Positions 6,843-14,950 of a DNA stretch of 23,323 nt are shown one piece after another (position 1 is the first letter of the stretch; each line of letters begins with the position of its first letter). The notes under the pieces are model-generated. The model did not search any database. It saw nothing but the letters and a program-made list of their open reading frames with translations, and was not told the origin of the DNA. This DNA is from Clostridia bacterium (GTDB taxonomy: Bacteria > Bacillota_A > Clostridia > Christensenellales > Aristaeellaceae): NCBI GenBank assembly GCA_017938785.1, contig JAGBAU010000220.1, positions 1-23,323 on the forward strand. Reading direction: 5' to 3'. The position numbers and the translations under genes are program-made.

Positions 6843-8279
6843 TCAGCATTGCTGCATCAGGCGAATGTAGAATTCAACGGCACGCTTGGCAGTCTCCAGC
6901 CGGATGCGTTCATTGTTGCCATGGATGGTGCTGCGTTCCTCGCTGGTCAGATCCATGGCGGAGAAGCGGTACACATGGTTAGAAAGATCACGGTAGTGGC
7001 GGCTGTCCGAGCACTGCACCATCAGGTAGGGGGAAACGATGCAGCCCTGCCAGGTGTTCGCTACGGCCGAGGCCACCTTGTTCCAGGCGGCACAGTTGGT
7101 TTCCGAAATGGGGCTGGGTTCCATGCTGGAACCGATACTCAGCTCCACGGAGGGATCGTTGATGACGTTCAAAAGCCGTTCGCGTGCACCCTGAACGCTA
7201 TCCTCGGGGTTCAGGCGCAGGTTGGCGGTCATGGATGCGGTGGGAGGAATCACATTGGGCGCAAGGCTGCCGTTTGCCTGGGTGAAGGCGGCGGTTGTGC
7301 GCACAAGGGCATTGATTTCGCCGCCGGTCTTCCTGCACAACAGGTCCAGCACCCCCTTGAACAGCCACATATTCGAGAAGATGAGCCGGAACAGGAAGGT
7401 GGAATGCCTGCCCAGGGTGTCCAGCATCTCAGCGGCGGGCTTGGTGATGTGCATGGGGAAGGGATGCTCCTCAACCGCGCAGCAGGCGCGCGAGAGGACG
7501 CCGATGGGTGTGTGGGGCCTGGGCGCAGAAGCATGTCCGCCTGCAGATTTCACGGAGAAGGTGACGTTCATCATGCCCTTTTCGGCGATGCCGATCAGTC
7601 CGCAGGGCGCCTTCACGCCGGGGAATACGCCTTCAACCACGGCGCCGCCTTCATCCACGACCAGTGCGGGCGTGATGTTTCTTTCCTTGAACCATTCGAC
7701 GATGCGCACGGCGCCCTCGCCGTTGACCTCTTCACCGCCGGAGAATGCGAAGTAGACGTCCTGGTCGGGAATAAAGCCGCCGGCGATCAGGGTATTGGCT
7801 GCGCTGAGCACGCCGTTGAAGGTGACCTTGGTGTCCAGGCTGCCGCGGCCCCAGAGCACGCCGTCCTCAATGATGCCCTCGAAGGGAGGCTTGGCCCAGT
7901 TGGCGGCTTCCACGGGCACGACGTCGTAGTGGGCCATCATCACAGAGGGCGCATCGCTTGCTTTGCCTGACCAGCGGAATAAAAGGGCGCGGTTGGGCAG
8001 GCGCATGAACTCGCAGCGGGCAAAGACCTCGGGGTAGAGTTCGGGCAGCAATGCGATCAGCTTTTCAAATTCCGCATCATCTTCCTGCGCGGGATCGTAA
8101 TAGGATACGGTCTTGCAGCGAATCAGCTGCTGCAGCGCGGATATGGCCCTGTCGCCGTCGAACTGTACTTCCTCCCGCGCGGGCCAGTTCTGCTGTGCGG
8201 GAACGAAGTTCGCGGCGCGCGTAAGCAGTACAATTACGAGGATGAGCAGAGCAAGGATGATCAACCAGAATGCAAACAT
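6843..8279 (-). CDS. M20 family metallopeptidase with N-terminal membrane anchor (CPS1/PM20D1-like)
   Basis: The 478-residue protein resembles yeast carboxypeptidase S and mammalian PM20D1 within peptidase family M20. One hydrophobic helix (residues 3-20) anchors it, followed by a long linker. Metal and catalytic residues are visible: H117 and D119 in MAHYDV, D149 in GRGSLDTK, E183/E184 in SGGEEVNGEG, D209 in VVDEGG, and the late SDSRHY motif. Relatives cut short peptides or hydrolyse N-acyl amino acids. Upstream by 14 bases lies a membrane protein pair, suggesting that transport and hydrolysis of one substrate are linked. Which side of the membrane the catalytic domain faces is uncertain: there are no positive charges before the helix and one Arg just after it (R21). 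The ATG has AAAGGA nine bases upstream. It ends in TGA. Confidence 0.88.
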   Translation of the reverse strand: MFAFWLIILALLILVIVLLTRAANFVPAQQNWPAREEVQFDGDRAISALQQLIRCKTVSYYDPAQEDDAEFEKLIALLPELYPEVFARCEFMRLPNRALLFRWSGKASDAPSVMMAHYDVVPVEAANWAKPPFEGIIEDGVLWGRGSLDTKVTFNGVLSAANTLIAGGFIPDQDVYFAFSGGEEVNGEGAVRIVEWFKERNITPALVVDEGGAVVEGVFPGVKAPCGLIGIAEKGMMNVTFSVKSAGGHASAPRPHTPIGVLSRACCAVEEHPFPMHITKPAAEMLDTLGRHSTFLFRLIFSNMWLFKGVLDLLCRKTGGEINALVRTTAAFTQANGSLAPNVIPPTASMTANLRLNPEDSVQGARERLLNVINDPSVELSIGSSMEPSPISETNCAAWNKVASAVANTWQGCIVSPYLMVQCSDSRHYRDLSNHVYRFSAMDLTSEERSTIHGNNERIRLETAKRAVEFYIRLMQQC

Positions 8280-8293
8280 AGTTTATTGTCCTT

Positions 8294-8959
8294 TCACAGT
8301 AGACCCTTTTTGTACATGATGCGGCTGACAGCCAGCGTAAACAGTACGCTGACGGGAACCATGATGCCCACCGTACCGGCGTTCAGCGCCGGGATGCAGA
8401 TGAACAGGATGAGCATGAGCGTGACGGGGGCCACAGCAATCTTCCAGTTTTTGGAGACGAACACGACGCCCAGGCCGCCGAAGAGCGCAGGCAGGATCTG
8501 TGCGAACGCGGGCTGCAGCACGGGCGCATTCAGCACGGGGGTGAGGGGCACAATCAGTATGACGCCCAGCACGATGATGAGCGTGGTCACGATGGAGGAG
8601 GCTGCAATGGCGATGGTGGAAACAACCTCGCCTTCATCGGAATTTGCCTTGACGCCGGCCTGTTCAAGTGCATTCAGCGCGCAGGGCAGCTTCAGGTTGG
8701 AGATATTGCCGGTCACGAAGGACAGGTAGCTTCCGCCTGCGCCCAGCATGGGAATGAAGGTGAAGGTTTCAACCACACCCACCGCCCAGTACATGGGAGC
8801 GGTGGCCAGCAGGCCCATCAACAGGCCCCGCATATCCGGCAGAACGCCGAAGATCAGGCAAATGGCAACCGGGAACATCAGCAGGATGACCACCATGGAA
8901 AGGTTCCAGATGCGGCCCCAGGTATGCACCTGGTCCATATAAGTAACTTGCTTTTTCAT
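8294..8959 (-). CDS. Integral membrane protein, partner of the DUF5058-like protein
   Basis: I do not recognise a named function. The 221-residue product has about five to six membrane segments, near residues 19-40, 46-70, 112-138, 152-169, 172-190 and 195-212. A loop between segments two and three reads GAGGSYLSFVTGNISNLKLP (74-92 region) and looks like a conserved, possibly re-entrant or substrate-contact stretch, with GE at 110-111 before segment three. It starts at ATG 8959 with a strong AAAGGAGG eight bases upstream, twelve bases after the stop of the DUF5058-like gene. The two small membrane proteins are therefore co-translated and may form a two-subunit transporter feeding the downstream M20 peptidase. 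That role is inference only; a channel or secretion partner is also possible. Confidence 0.75.
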   Translation of the reverse strand: MKKQVTYMDQVHTWGRIWNLSMVVILLMFPVAICLIFGVLPDMRGLLMGLLATAPMYWAVGVVETFTFIPMLGAGGSYLSFVTGNISNLKLPCALNALEQAGVKANSDEGEVVSTIAIAASSIVTTLIIVLGVILIVPLTPVLNAPVLQPAFAQILPALFGGLGVVFVSKNWKIAVAPVTLMLILFICIPALNAGTVGIMVPVSVLFTLAVSRIMYKKGLL

Positions 8960-8971
8960 GTGGTTCCTCCT

Positions 8972-9709
8972 TTAGCCGAGCCAGGTCGTGAAGGGAATGG
9001 CACTGGCCATGCCCACAATCAGGCTGATCGGAAGTGCATAATCGGAAATCCATGGGGCTTTTATCTTCTTTACAAGCAGACCGGCCAAGCACATCACCAG
9101 CGCGGAAACCGCCATGACGCAAACAGGGATCAGTCCGGCAGTGGAGCCGCTGAAAACCATGCCCACATCGCAGAAGACATAGCCCACGAATGCGGCGATC
9201 ATGCCGATGAACATTGCGTTGGAAAAGATGTCCGCCCACTTGTGGTCGCGCTTTTCCAGGCTGGACATGCCGCCCTGCAAGCGCTTGCAGACCACGGGTA
9301 CCAGCCAGATGCCCACCATGATGCTCAGCGTCATCACACAGGCGATGGTCACATACTGGGTACCGTTCAGTGAGGCGCTCTGACCGAAGGTGAGCCCCAT
9401 GGCGTTCATGGAGTTTGCCGCGGCGATGGTTTCATAGGAAAGGGAGCCTACAACGCTCAGGCGCAGCCAGGGCAGCGGAACGCCCAGATCCTTGGACAGG
9501 GTCATCACGCTGATGACGATGGCGATGGCGGGCGCAATGGTGAATACACCTGCGGTGATGGCGATGCGGCGCAGGCGGGCGCTCTTCATGCCCAGTTGAC
9601 GGCCGCGTTTCCAGGCCTTTGCCAGGAAGAAGACGGACTGCGCCAGGACCGCCAGGATGATCAGCCCGGCAAGCAGGTAGAGTATGGGCGAATTGATCTG
9701 GAAATTCAA
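8972..9709 (-). CDS. DUF5058-like integral membrane protein
   Basis: The 245-residue hydrophobic protein resembles, from memory, the DUF5058 family of Clostridia, which has no known function. Membrane segments are near 8-30, 50-70, 118-141, 163-184, 189-213 and 222-242. A polar loop between segments two and three holds PWLRLSVVGSLSYETIAA (80-97), a likely conserved site. A basic stretch (KAWKRGRQLGMKSARLRR) follows segment one and points to a cytoplasmic loop there. The start codon is TTG at 9709: GGAGG lies eight bases before it and no in-frame ATG occurs until residue 41, inside the first loop. It is the first gene of a four-gene operon (this protein, second membrane protein, M20 peptidase, aldo/keto reductase). 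A two-component carrier for a peptide or acyl amino acid is my inference. Confidence 0.75.
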   Translation of the reverse strand: MNFQINSPILYLLAGLIILAVLAQSVFFLAKAWKRGRQLGMKSARLRRIAITAGVFTIAPAIAIVISVMTLSKDLGVPLPWLRLSVVGSLSYETIAAANSMNAMGLTFGQSASLNGTQYVTIACVMTLSIMVGIWLVPVVCKRLQGGMSSLEKRDHKWADIFSNAMFIGMIAAFVGYVFCDVGMVFSGSTAGLIPVCVMAVSALVMCLAGLLVKKIKAPWISDYALPISLIVGMASAIPFTTWLG

Positions 9710-9731
9710 AGGATATTCCTCCGTTCAAGAA

Positions 9732-9760
9732 ATTATATCTATCATTTTACACCCAAACGG
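9732..9760 (-). promoter_or_regulatory. Possible promoter of the DUF5058-like operon
   Basis: Minus-strand TATAAT (9737-9732) lies 23 bases before the TTG start. No good -35 box is present 16-18 bases upstream (CCGTTT at 9760-9755), which would fit an activator-dependent promoter or a weak one. Confidence 0.4.
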
Positions 9761-9783
9761 GTCATGAAACAAGCAGCAATTTA

Positions 9784-9796
9784 CCACGTTACGTGG
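9784..9796. promoter_or_regulatory. 13-bp palindrome CCACGTTACGTGG, candidate operator
   Basis: CCACGT and ACGTGG flank a single central T, between the divergent promoters of the DUF5058-like operon and the C39-like gene, ending 15 bases before the latter's -35 box. A third ACGTGG half-site lies at 9862-9867, in the early transcribed region. It is a plausible binding site for a dimeric regulator; no regulator gene is adjacent. Confidence 0.45.
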
Positions 9797-9811
9797 ATTG
9801 CATCAATTACC

Positions 9812-9840
9812 TTTACAAAACCTGCCGCCAGTGCTATAAT
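9812..9840 (+). promoter_or_regulatory. Strong extended -10 promoter for the C39-like gene
   Basis: TTTACA (9812-9817), 17 bases, TATAAT (9835-9840) with TGC directly before it. The leader to the ATG at 9931 is about 85 bases long and contains CGTT/AACG symmetry at 9852-9864. Confidence 0.75.
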
Positions 9841-9930
9841 AATCGCGAAATCGTTATATAAACGTGGAACGACTGCATGAAAGCGGTGCAGTCCGCTCTG
9901 CTGAAATTCAAATGAAAGGTGGAAGAAAAA

Positions 9931-10587
9931 ATGGAGTACACCGGAAAATGGCAAATGATTGAATACAAGGGAAAGCAGCTGCGCCTGTGCAACCAGAGCT
10001 GCCCCGACTGGACCCATATGTATAACTACCCCGGCATTCCCATTGAGGAGGATGACGACCTCCACCGCGCAGGCTGCGGCATCTTTTCCGTGATTCACCT
10101 GATCGACTGGATCACCGGCGAAAAGGACGACGTGGATGAGCTTGCACAGTTCTCCATGGACAACGGCGGACGCGGCACCGATGGCACCGACCGTCCCGTA
10201 CTTCTGCAGGCCATGGAGGACGCCGGCCGCCTGAAGAAGATCGGCCTGCATTACGCCGGTGACGGACATCAGAACGACCATGAAGCCCTTTGGGATGTCC
10301 TTGAAAAGGGTGGCTATGCGCTGACCAACCTGCGCGTTGGCCATATCGTGGCGGTTGTGGATCACCGCGTTGTGGACGGCGAGCGCCAGCTGCTGATCAT
10401 GGATTCCGCCCGCGACAGCATGAACAACGCTGTGCGCGGCAATATCGCGGAGGTCATTCCCCAGTCCCGGGTTTGCGCACGTTTCAAGAACCTGCGCGGC
10501 GTGGTGACCTTCGAGGGCTACCATTACGGCATGTTCTGGGTGAAGCTTGAACAGACCAGCGATTTTGACCTGCTGCACAAGATCTGA
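9931..10587 (+). CDS. Stand-alone C39-like cysteine peptidase-fold protein, cytoplasmic
   Basis: The 218-residue protein has the layout of the C39/papain-like fold: a nucleophile cysteine C49 in HRAGCGIFSVIHLIDW, a histidine H138 in RVGHIVAVVDH, and D158 in LLIMDSA. Most members with this layout cut peptides, often at double-glycine leaders, or act as amide hydrolases. No signal peptide, transmembrane segment or ABC domain is present, so it should act in the cytoplasm, unlike bacteriocin-exporter C39 domains. Cys20 and Cys24 precede the fold. ATG 9931 follows AAGGTGG by eight bases; a GTG at 9919 would overlap that RBS. It is monocistronic, with its own promoter and a terminator. The neighbours on both sides are peptidases, which supports a peptide-processing role, but the substrate is unknown. 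Confidence 0.75.
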   Translation: MEYTGKWQMIEYKGKQLRLCNQSCPDWTHMYNYPGIPIEEDDDLHRAGCGIFSVIHLIDWITGEKDDVDELAQFSMDNGGRGTDGTDRPVLLQAMEDAGRLKKIGLHYAGDGHQNDHEALWDVLEKGGYALTNLRVGHIVAVVDHRVVDGERQLLIMDSARDSMNNAVRGNIAEVIPQSRVCARFKNLRGVVTFEGYHYGMFWVKLEQTSDFDLLHKI

Positions 10588-10590
10588 TGC

Positions 10591-10630
10591 AAACAAAAAA
10601 ACAGGAGCGAAAGCTCCTGTTTTTTTGTTT
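10591..10630. terminator. Bidirectional intrinsic terminator with 18-bp stem and GAAA loop
   Basis: 10591-10608 pairs perfectly with 10613-10630 around GAAA. A-rich and T-rich ends make it work in both directions. It separates the C39-like gene from the convergent M20 amidohydrolase, whose TAA stop overlaps the right arm. Confidence 0.92.
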
Positions 10631-11813
10631 AAAGCTCGGTTGCGGTTTCCTTCAGAACGATGGCGGTCTGCATTTCCATGCCCTGACGAATGCATGCTTC
10701 ATCTGGAATGAAATTCTTGTTGTGCAGGGGAGCGCCGGGCATCTTGTCCGGTGCAGTGCAGCCGATGTGATAGAATGCGCCGGGAGTTTCCTCAATAAAG
10801 TAAGAGAAATCCTCGCCGCCCATGCTGGGTGCATCCTTCACGATGACGTGCATGTTGCCATACAGTTCGCGGGCGGTTTCAAGTACCAGCTGGGCCTCAT
10901 GATCATGGTTGACCAGCGGAGCGTAGCCGTCAATCACCGTAAGCTTTGCGCTGCCGCCGAAGCTGGCAGCAATGCCGCGGGCAACCTTTTCGATGTGGTG
11001 CATGGCAAATGCACGGTGCTTGGGGTCGGTGGTGCGCAGGGTACCCTCCAGGGTCACATGATCGCAGATCACGTTTTCAGCGGTGCCGCCCTGGATGATA
11101 CCGAAGGAGAGCACAACGCTGGACAGGGGAGATACGCTGCGGGAAACCAGGGTTTGCAGTGCGTTCAGGATCTGTGCAGAGAGCACGATGGCGTCTACGC
11201 TGCTCTCAGGATAGGCTGCGTGGCCGCCCTTGCCGAATACATCCAGATGGATTTCATCGGTGGAGGCGTTCAGCGTACCGGGTCGGGTTTCGATGGTCCC
11301 CAGGGGCAGACGGCTCTGCACATGCAGGCCGTAGCATGCATCCACGGTGGGGTTTTCCAGCATGCCTGCCTTCACCATGGGCTTTGCACCGCCCTCGGTT
11401 TCTTCAGCGGGCTGGAAGAGCAGCTTCACATTGCCGTGAAGCTGGTTTCTCATATTGTTGAGGATCCTGGCAGCGCCCAGCTGAATGGCCATATGAATGT
11501 CATGTCCGCAGGCATGCATCCAGCCGGGATGCTGGGAGCAGAAGGGAAGTCCCTTGGGTTCCTTCACGGGCAGGGCGTCCATGTCCGCGCGCAGCGCGAT
11601 GGTGCGGCCGGGATGCGCGCCTTCAATCAGCGCAACCACCCAGGTGCGCTCCGTGGTGTAGGGAATGCCCAGTTCATCCAGGGTGTCGCAGATGAACTGC
11701 TGGGTTTTAAACTCCTGGAATCCTTCCTCGGGAATACGGTGCAGCGCGCGGCGCTTGGCCACGGCCCAATCAAAGCTTTCATCCACAAGCTTTTTGAGCA
11801 GTACACGATTCAT
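10629..11813 (-). CDS. M20 family amidohydrolase (hippurate hydrolase/N-acyl amino acid deacylase type)
   Basis: The 394-residue enzyme belongs to the M20D group that removes acyl groups from amino acids or cuts acylated dipeptides in the cytoplasm. Metal ligands are C102 and H104 in MHACGHDIH, E137/E138 in QPAEET, H164 in YGLHV and H364 in PLHNKNF; SMGGEDFSYF (330-339) is also typical. The first motif, RRALHRIPEEGFQE, is the usual N-terminal signature. It is the last gene of the opp operon, nine bases after the alanine racemase stop, with GAGG eight bases before the ATG. With the transporter upstream, it probably acts on imported peptides or acyl amino acids. Exact substrate cannot be set by sequence alone. 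Its stop lies in the shared terminator. Confidence 0.92.
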   Translation of the reverse strand: MNRVLLKKLVDESFDWAVAKRRALHRIPEEGFQEFKTQQFICDTLDELGIPYTTERTWVVALIEGAHPGRTIALRADMDALPVKEPKGLPFCSQHPGWMHACGHDIHMAIQLGAARILNNMRNQLHGNVKLLFQPAEETEGGAKPMVKAGMLENPTVDACYGLHVQSRLPLGTIETRPGTLNASTDEIHLDVFGKGGHAAYPESSVDAIVLSAQILNALQTLVSRSVSPLSSVVLSFGIIQGGTAENVICDHVTLEGTLRTTDPKHRAFAMHHIEKVARGIAASFGGSAKLTVIDGYAPLVNHDHEAQLVLETARELYGNMHVIVKDAPSMGGEDFSYFIEETPGAFYHIGCTAPDKMPGAPLHNKNFIPDEACIRQGMEMQTAIVLKETATEL

Positions 11814-11822
11814 TTTCTTGCC

Positions 11823-12953
11823 TCATACCTCTGCGCATATGCGCACAGGCCTTCCTTCTTCAAAAAAGATTCGGGGAACGCGTCGACCGATGCGCGCCCA
11901 GGCTTCATTGCGGTTGAGATGGCATTTATCCGCATATTCATTGATGCCGATGATGCCGCCGACGAAGATCACTTCATCACCTTCGCGAGCTTCGGGGATA
12001 TCGCTTACATCGATCATCATCTGGTCCATACAGGCGATGCCGAGCACATCCGCGCGCTTTCCGCGGACTTCAACCTGCCAGTTATCGCCCATACGGGGCG
12101 TGCCGTCCACATAGCCGGCGCTGAGGGTGGCCACGATGCTGTCCTTCTCGAGAGGATAATCATCGTCATAGCCGATCAGCTCACCCTTCTTCACGGCGCG
12201 AATCTGGGAGATGCGGGCCTTGAAGCGGGCGGGGGACAGGCAGGCAACAGGTGCATTGCGGGGGCATACGCCGTAGAGCCATGCGCCTACGCGCGCGCCG
12301 TCCAGGTGATCCTTGGGATAGCGCACCATGCCGATGCTGTCCACTGCGTGGGTGAGGGGAATAGAAATGCCCATGGCGTTCAGCTCATCGCGGATGCGGG
12401 TCAGGTGATCCACCTGTATGCGGTCGGTTTCCGGCGTGTGAATGGCCAAGTGGGTAAACAGTCCGCAGGGCAGGATATGGCCGCTCTTGCAGAAAGCGGC
12501 GATCTGCGCCACGGCTTCATCTGGCTCCAGGCCGATGCGGTGAAGGCCGGTGTCCACCTTGAAGTGTACGCGCGCAGGAATGCCCAGTTCGGCGGCAATG
12601 CGCTCAATTCTTTCACCCTGGGACATGGAGAACAGGGTCAGGGGCATGTGCCTCTCAATCAGGCGGCGCAGTGCGCCTTCGCCAACCAGGCCCATCGGCA
12701 GAACCTCAACGCCGGGTACGGCGTTGATCAGCTGTTCGGCTTCATCGGAGCTTGCGACGGCAAACAAAGTTGCACCTTCCTGCTTGAGGGTTTCGGCAAC
12801 GACCACGGCGTTCATGCCGTAGGCATTGGCCTTGAGTACGGGAATAAGACGGGAGCCGGGCTGCATCATTTCAAGCGCGCTGCGGTAATTGGCGCGGATG
12901 GCATCCAGGTCCACCTCCAGCCAGCAGCGGGAGGTTGCGTCTTCATAGGTCAT
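11823..12953 (-). CDS. alr: Alanine racemase family protein
   Basis: The 376-residue protein is a fold-type III PLP racemase. K41 in PVLKANAYG forms the internal aldimine, and Y262 in LIGYDDDY is the likely second catalytic base. The C-terminal beta domain has SAGYVDGTPR, ACMDQMMIDVS and the GRRVPR segment. LTHAVDSIGMVRYP corresponds to the phosphate-binding serine region. The enzyme would interconvert L- and D-alanine, though the GYDDDY and AIHTPETDR stretches differ from housekeeping Alr and leave room for another amino acid such as serine. It sits between oppF (19-base gap) and the M20 amidohydrolase, an unusual place for a cell-wall enzyme, suggesting a catabolic role on imported peptides containing D- or L-alanine. 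GGAG lies ten bases before the ATG. Confidence 0.9.
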   Translation of the reverse strand: MTYEDATSRCWLEVDLDAIRANYRSALEMMQPGSRLIPVLKANAYGMNAVVVAETLKQEGATLFAVASSDEAEQLINAVPGVEVLPMGLVGEGALRRLIERHMPLTLFSMSQGERIERIAAELGIPARVHFKVDTGLHRIGLEPDEAVAQIAAFCKSGHILPCGLFTHLAIHTPETDRIQVDHLTRIRDELNAMGISIPLTHAVDSIGMVRYPKDHLDGARVGAWLYGVCPRNAPVACLSPARFKARISQIRAVKKGELIGYDDDYPLEKDSIVATLSAGYVDGTPRMGDNWQVEVRGKRADVLGIACMDQMMIDVSDIPEAREGDEVIFVGGIIGINEYADKCHLNRNEAWARIGRRVPRIFFEEGRPVRICAEV

Positions 12954-12972
12954 GAGAATTCATCTCCGGTAA

Positions 12973-13941
12973 TTATACTTTGTGGCAGGCAACCAGGTGG
13001 CCGTTGCCCATATCGCGCAGCTCGGGAGCCTGTTCCGCGCAGCACTTGTCCGCATAGCGGCAGCGGGTGCAGAAGGCGCAGCCCTTGGGCGGATCGATGG
13101 GCTGGGGAACGTCGCCCTGCAGAACGATGCGCTGGGATTTTTCGGCCTCGTCCGGATCGGCGATCGGCACCGCGGACATCAGGGCCTTGGTGTAGGGGTG
13201 CAGGGTGTTGGTGTACAGCTCGTTCACGGGAGCCATTTCAACGATATGGCCCAGGTACATGACGGCTACACGCTTGGAGATGTGGCGCACCATAGACAGG
13301 TCGTGGGAAACGAACAGGTAGGTGACGCCCAGCTTCTCCTGCAGCTCCTCCAGCATGTTGATGATCTGGGCCTGGATGGAAACGTCCAGAGCGGAGATGG
13401 GCTCGTCGCACACGATGAAATCGGGCTTGCCGGCCAATGCGCGGGCGATGCCGACGCGCTGGCGCTGGCCGCCGGAGAATTCATGGGGATAGCGGTTCAG
13501 GTGGTCGGTCTTCAGGCCCACGCAGTCGATCAGCTCACGTACGCGCTCATCGATCTCCTTGGCGGGCATGTTGCGGTAGCGCAGGGGTTCGCCTACGATG
13601 CTGGCAACGGTCATGCGGGGATTCAGGGATGCATAGGGATCCTGGAAGATCATCTGCATGCGGTTGCGGTAGGGCTGAACCTCCTTTTCGTTCATGGGAG
13701 CGATGTCGGTGCCGTCAAAGATGATCTTGCCCTCGGTGGGCTGGTACAGGCGCACGATGGTGCGGCCCACGGTGGTCTTGCCGCAGCCGGATTCGCCGAC
13801 TAGGCCGAAGGTTTCGCCGCGGAATACATCGAAGCTGACGCCATCAACGGCCTTCAGAATTCTCTTCTTATTGAATAGGCCGCCGCCGATGGGGAAGTGC
13901 ATTTTCAGATCCTGAACGGAAATCAAGGCTTTGTTTTCCAT
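12973..13941 (-). CDS. oppF: Oligopeptide ABC transporter ATPase OppF
   Basis: The 322-residue ATPase has Walker A GESGCGKT (49-56), the Q-loop near [12 protein letters not shown] (97-108), signature FSGGQ (155-159), Walker B FIVCDE (175-180), D-loop SALD and H-loop H213. The C-terminal oligopeptide domain has the cysteine cluster [14 protein letters not shown] (288-301), which in this family can bind an iron-sulfur cluster. It should pair with OppD on the cytoplasmic face of OppBC to power peptide uptake. Only three bases separate it from the OppD stop, with AAGGGGA before the ATG. This subunit is intact, in contrast to oppD. Confidence 0.95.
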   Translation of the reverse strand: MENKALISVQDLKMHFPIGGGLFNKKRILKAVDGVSFDVFRGETFGLVGESGCGKTTVGRTIVRLYQPTEGKIIFDGTDIAPMNEKEVQPYRNRMQMIFQDPYASLNPRMTVASIVGEPLRYRNMPAKEIDERVRELIDCVGLKTDHLNRYPHEFSGGQRQRVGIARALAGKPDFIVCDEPISALDVSIQAQIINMLEELQEKLGVTYLFVSHDLSMVRHISKRVAVMYLGHIVEMAPVNELYTNTLHPYTKALMSAVPIADPDEAEKSQRIVLQGDVPQPIDPPKGCAFCTRCRYADKCCAEQAPELRDMGNGHLVACHKV

Positions 13942-13944
13942 AGA

Positions 13945-14940
13945 TCAAATTCCCCTTTCTACTTTCGGTGCGTTGGGATGCATCAGGTGGCAGGCGCAGC
14001 TGTGGGTATCGCTCAGCCTGGTTTCCGGGGCCAGATACTGGCGGCAAACCGGCATGGCGTAGGGACAGCGGGGCGCGAAGGGACAGCCCTTGGGCGGACA
14101 CAGCATGTCCGGCGGGGTGCCGTTGATGGGCACGAGCTTCTCCTCGCGGCGCTCGGTCATCTTGGGAATGGAGCGCAGCAGGCCCCAGGTGTAGGGATGC
14201 TTGGGCTCGTAGAAGATTTCGCGCACGGTGCCCTGTTCGCAGATCAGGCCGCCGTACATAACCAGGATGCGGGTGCACATGCTGGCGATAACGCCAAGGT
14301 CATGGGTGATCATGATGATGGCGGTGTTGGAATCCTTCTTCAGGTTTTCCAGCAGATCCAGAACCTGTGCCTGGATGGTTACGTCTAGGGCGGTGGTGGG
14401 CTAGTCGGCGATGACCAGCTTGGGCTGGCAGGCGATGGCAGCGGCGCTCATCACGCGCTGGCGCATACCGCCGGACAGCTCATGGGGATACTGCTTGAGG
14501 CGGGCTTCCGGGTTGGGAATCTCAACGCGCTTGAGCAGCTCCAGTGCGGCCGCACGGGCCTCCTGCTTGTTCATGTTCTTGTGAATGCGCAGGGGTTCGG
14601 TGATCTGGTCCTCAACGGTGTAGAGGGGGTTGAGGCTGGTCATGGGATCCTGGAAGATCATGCCGATGCCGTTGCCGCGAACCTTGCGGAATTCGCCGGC
14701 GGACATGTTCAGCAGGTCCTGATTGTCAAAATGGATGGCGTCTGCGGTGATCTGGGCGTAATCGGGCAGCAGGCCCATGATGGACATCATGGTCACGCTC
14801 TTGCCGGAACCGGATTCGCCGACAATGCCCAGGGATTCACCTGCGTCCAGGTGGAAGGAGACGTTGCGCACAGCCTGAACGGTGCCCACGCCGATGTGGA
14901 AATTGGTGGTGAGGTTCTTCACCTCGAGCAGTTTGTTCAT
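13945..14940 (-). pseudogene. oppD: oppD, peptide ABC transporter ATPase interrupted by an in-frame TAG
   Basis: The frame encodes Walker A GESGSGKS (41-48), Q-loop MIFQDPMTSLNP, signature LSGGMRQR (155-162) and Walker B LVIAD (175-179). Codon 180 is TAG (14403-14401) exactly where the catalytic Walker B glutamate belongs. After it the same frame continues without further damage: PTTALDVTIQAQ, the H-loop MITHDLGV, and the cysteine cluster CPPKGCPFAPRCPYAMPVC, ending in TGA at 13945. One base change (GAG to TAG) explains the break. Translation stopping there would leave 179 residues without the catalytic Glu, D-loop or H-loop and so no ATPase. The gene is otherwise well placed: ATG 14940 follows AAGGAGG that overlaps the oppC stop, and oppF starts three bases after it. 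Recent mutation, strain variation, sequencing error or readthrough are all possible. Confidence 0.85.
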
Positions 14941-14950
14941 GCGCGCCTCC

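Noticed and set aside
10587..13262. An 891-codon open frame on the plus strand opposite the amidohydrolase, racemase and oppF genes
   Set aside because: It is antisense to three well-recognised genes, low in complexity (Ala/Gly/His/Val-rich), and arises from the third-position GC bias of those genes. No RBS or family match is seen.
13945..14313. The 3' half of oppD as a separate small gene
   Set aside because: Its frame is continuous with the first half apart from one stop codon, and no RBS precedes the ATG at 14313.
14401..14403. Pyrrolysine or genome-wide amber reassignment as the explanation of the oppD TAG
   Set aside because: Only one in-frame TAG is seen, at a position where Glu is required; a point mutation or sequence error is simpler. 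Kept only as a check in the findings.
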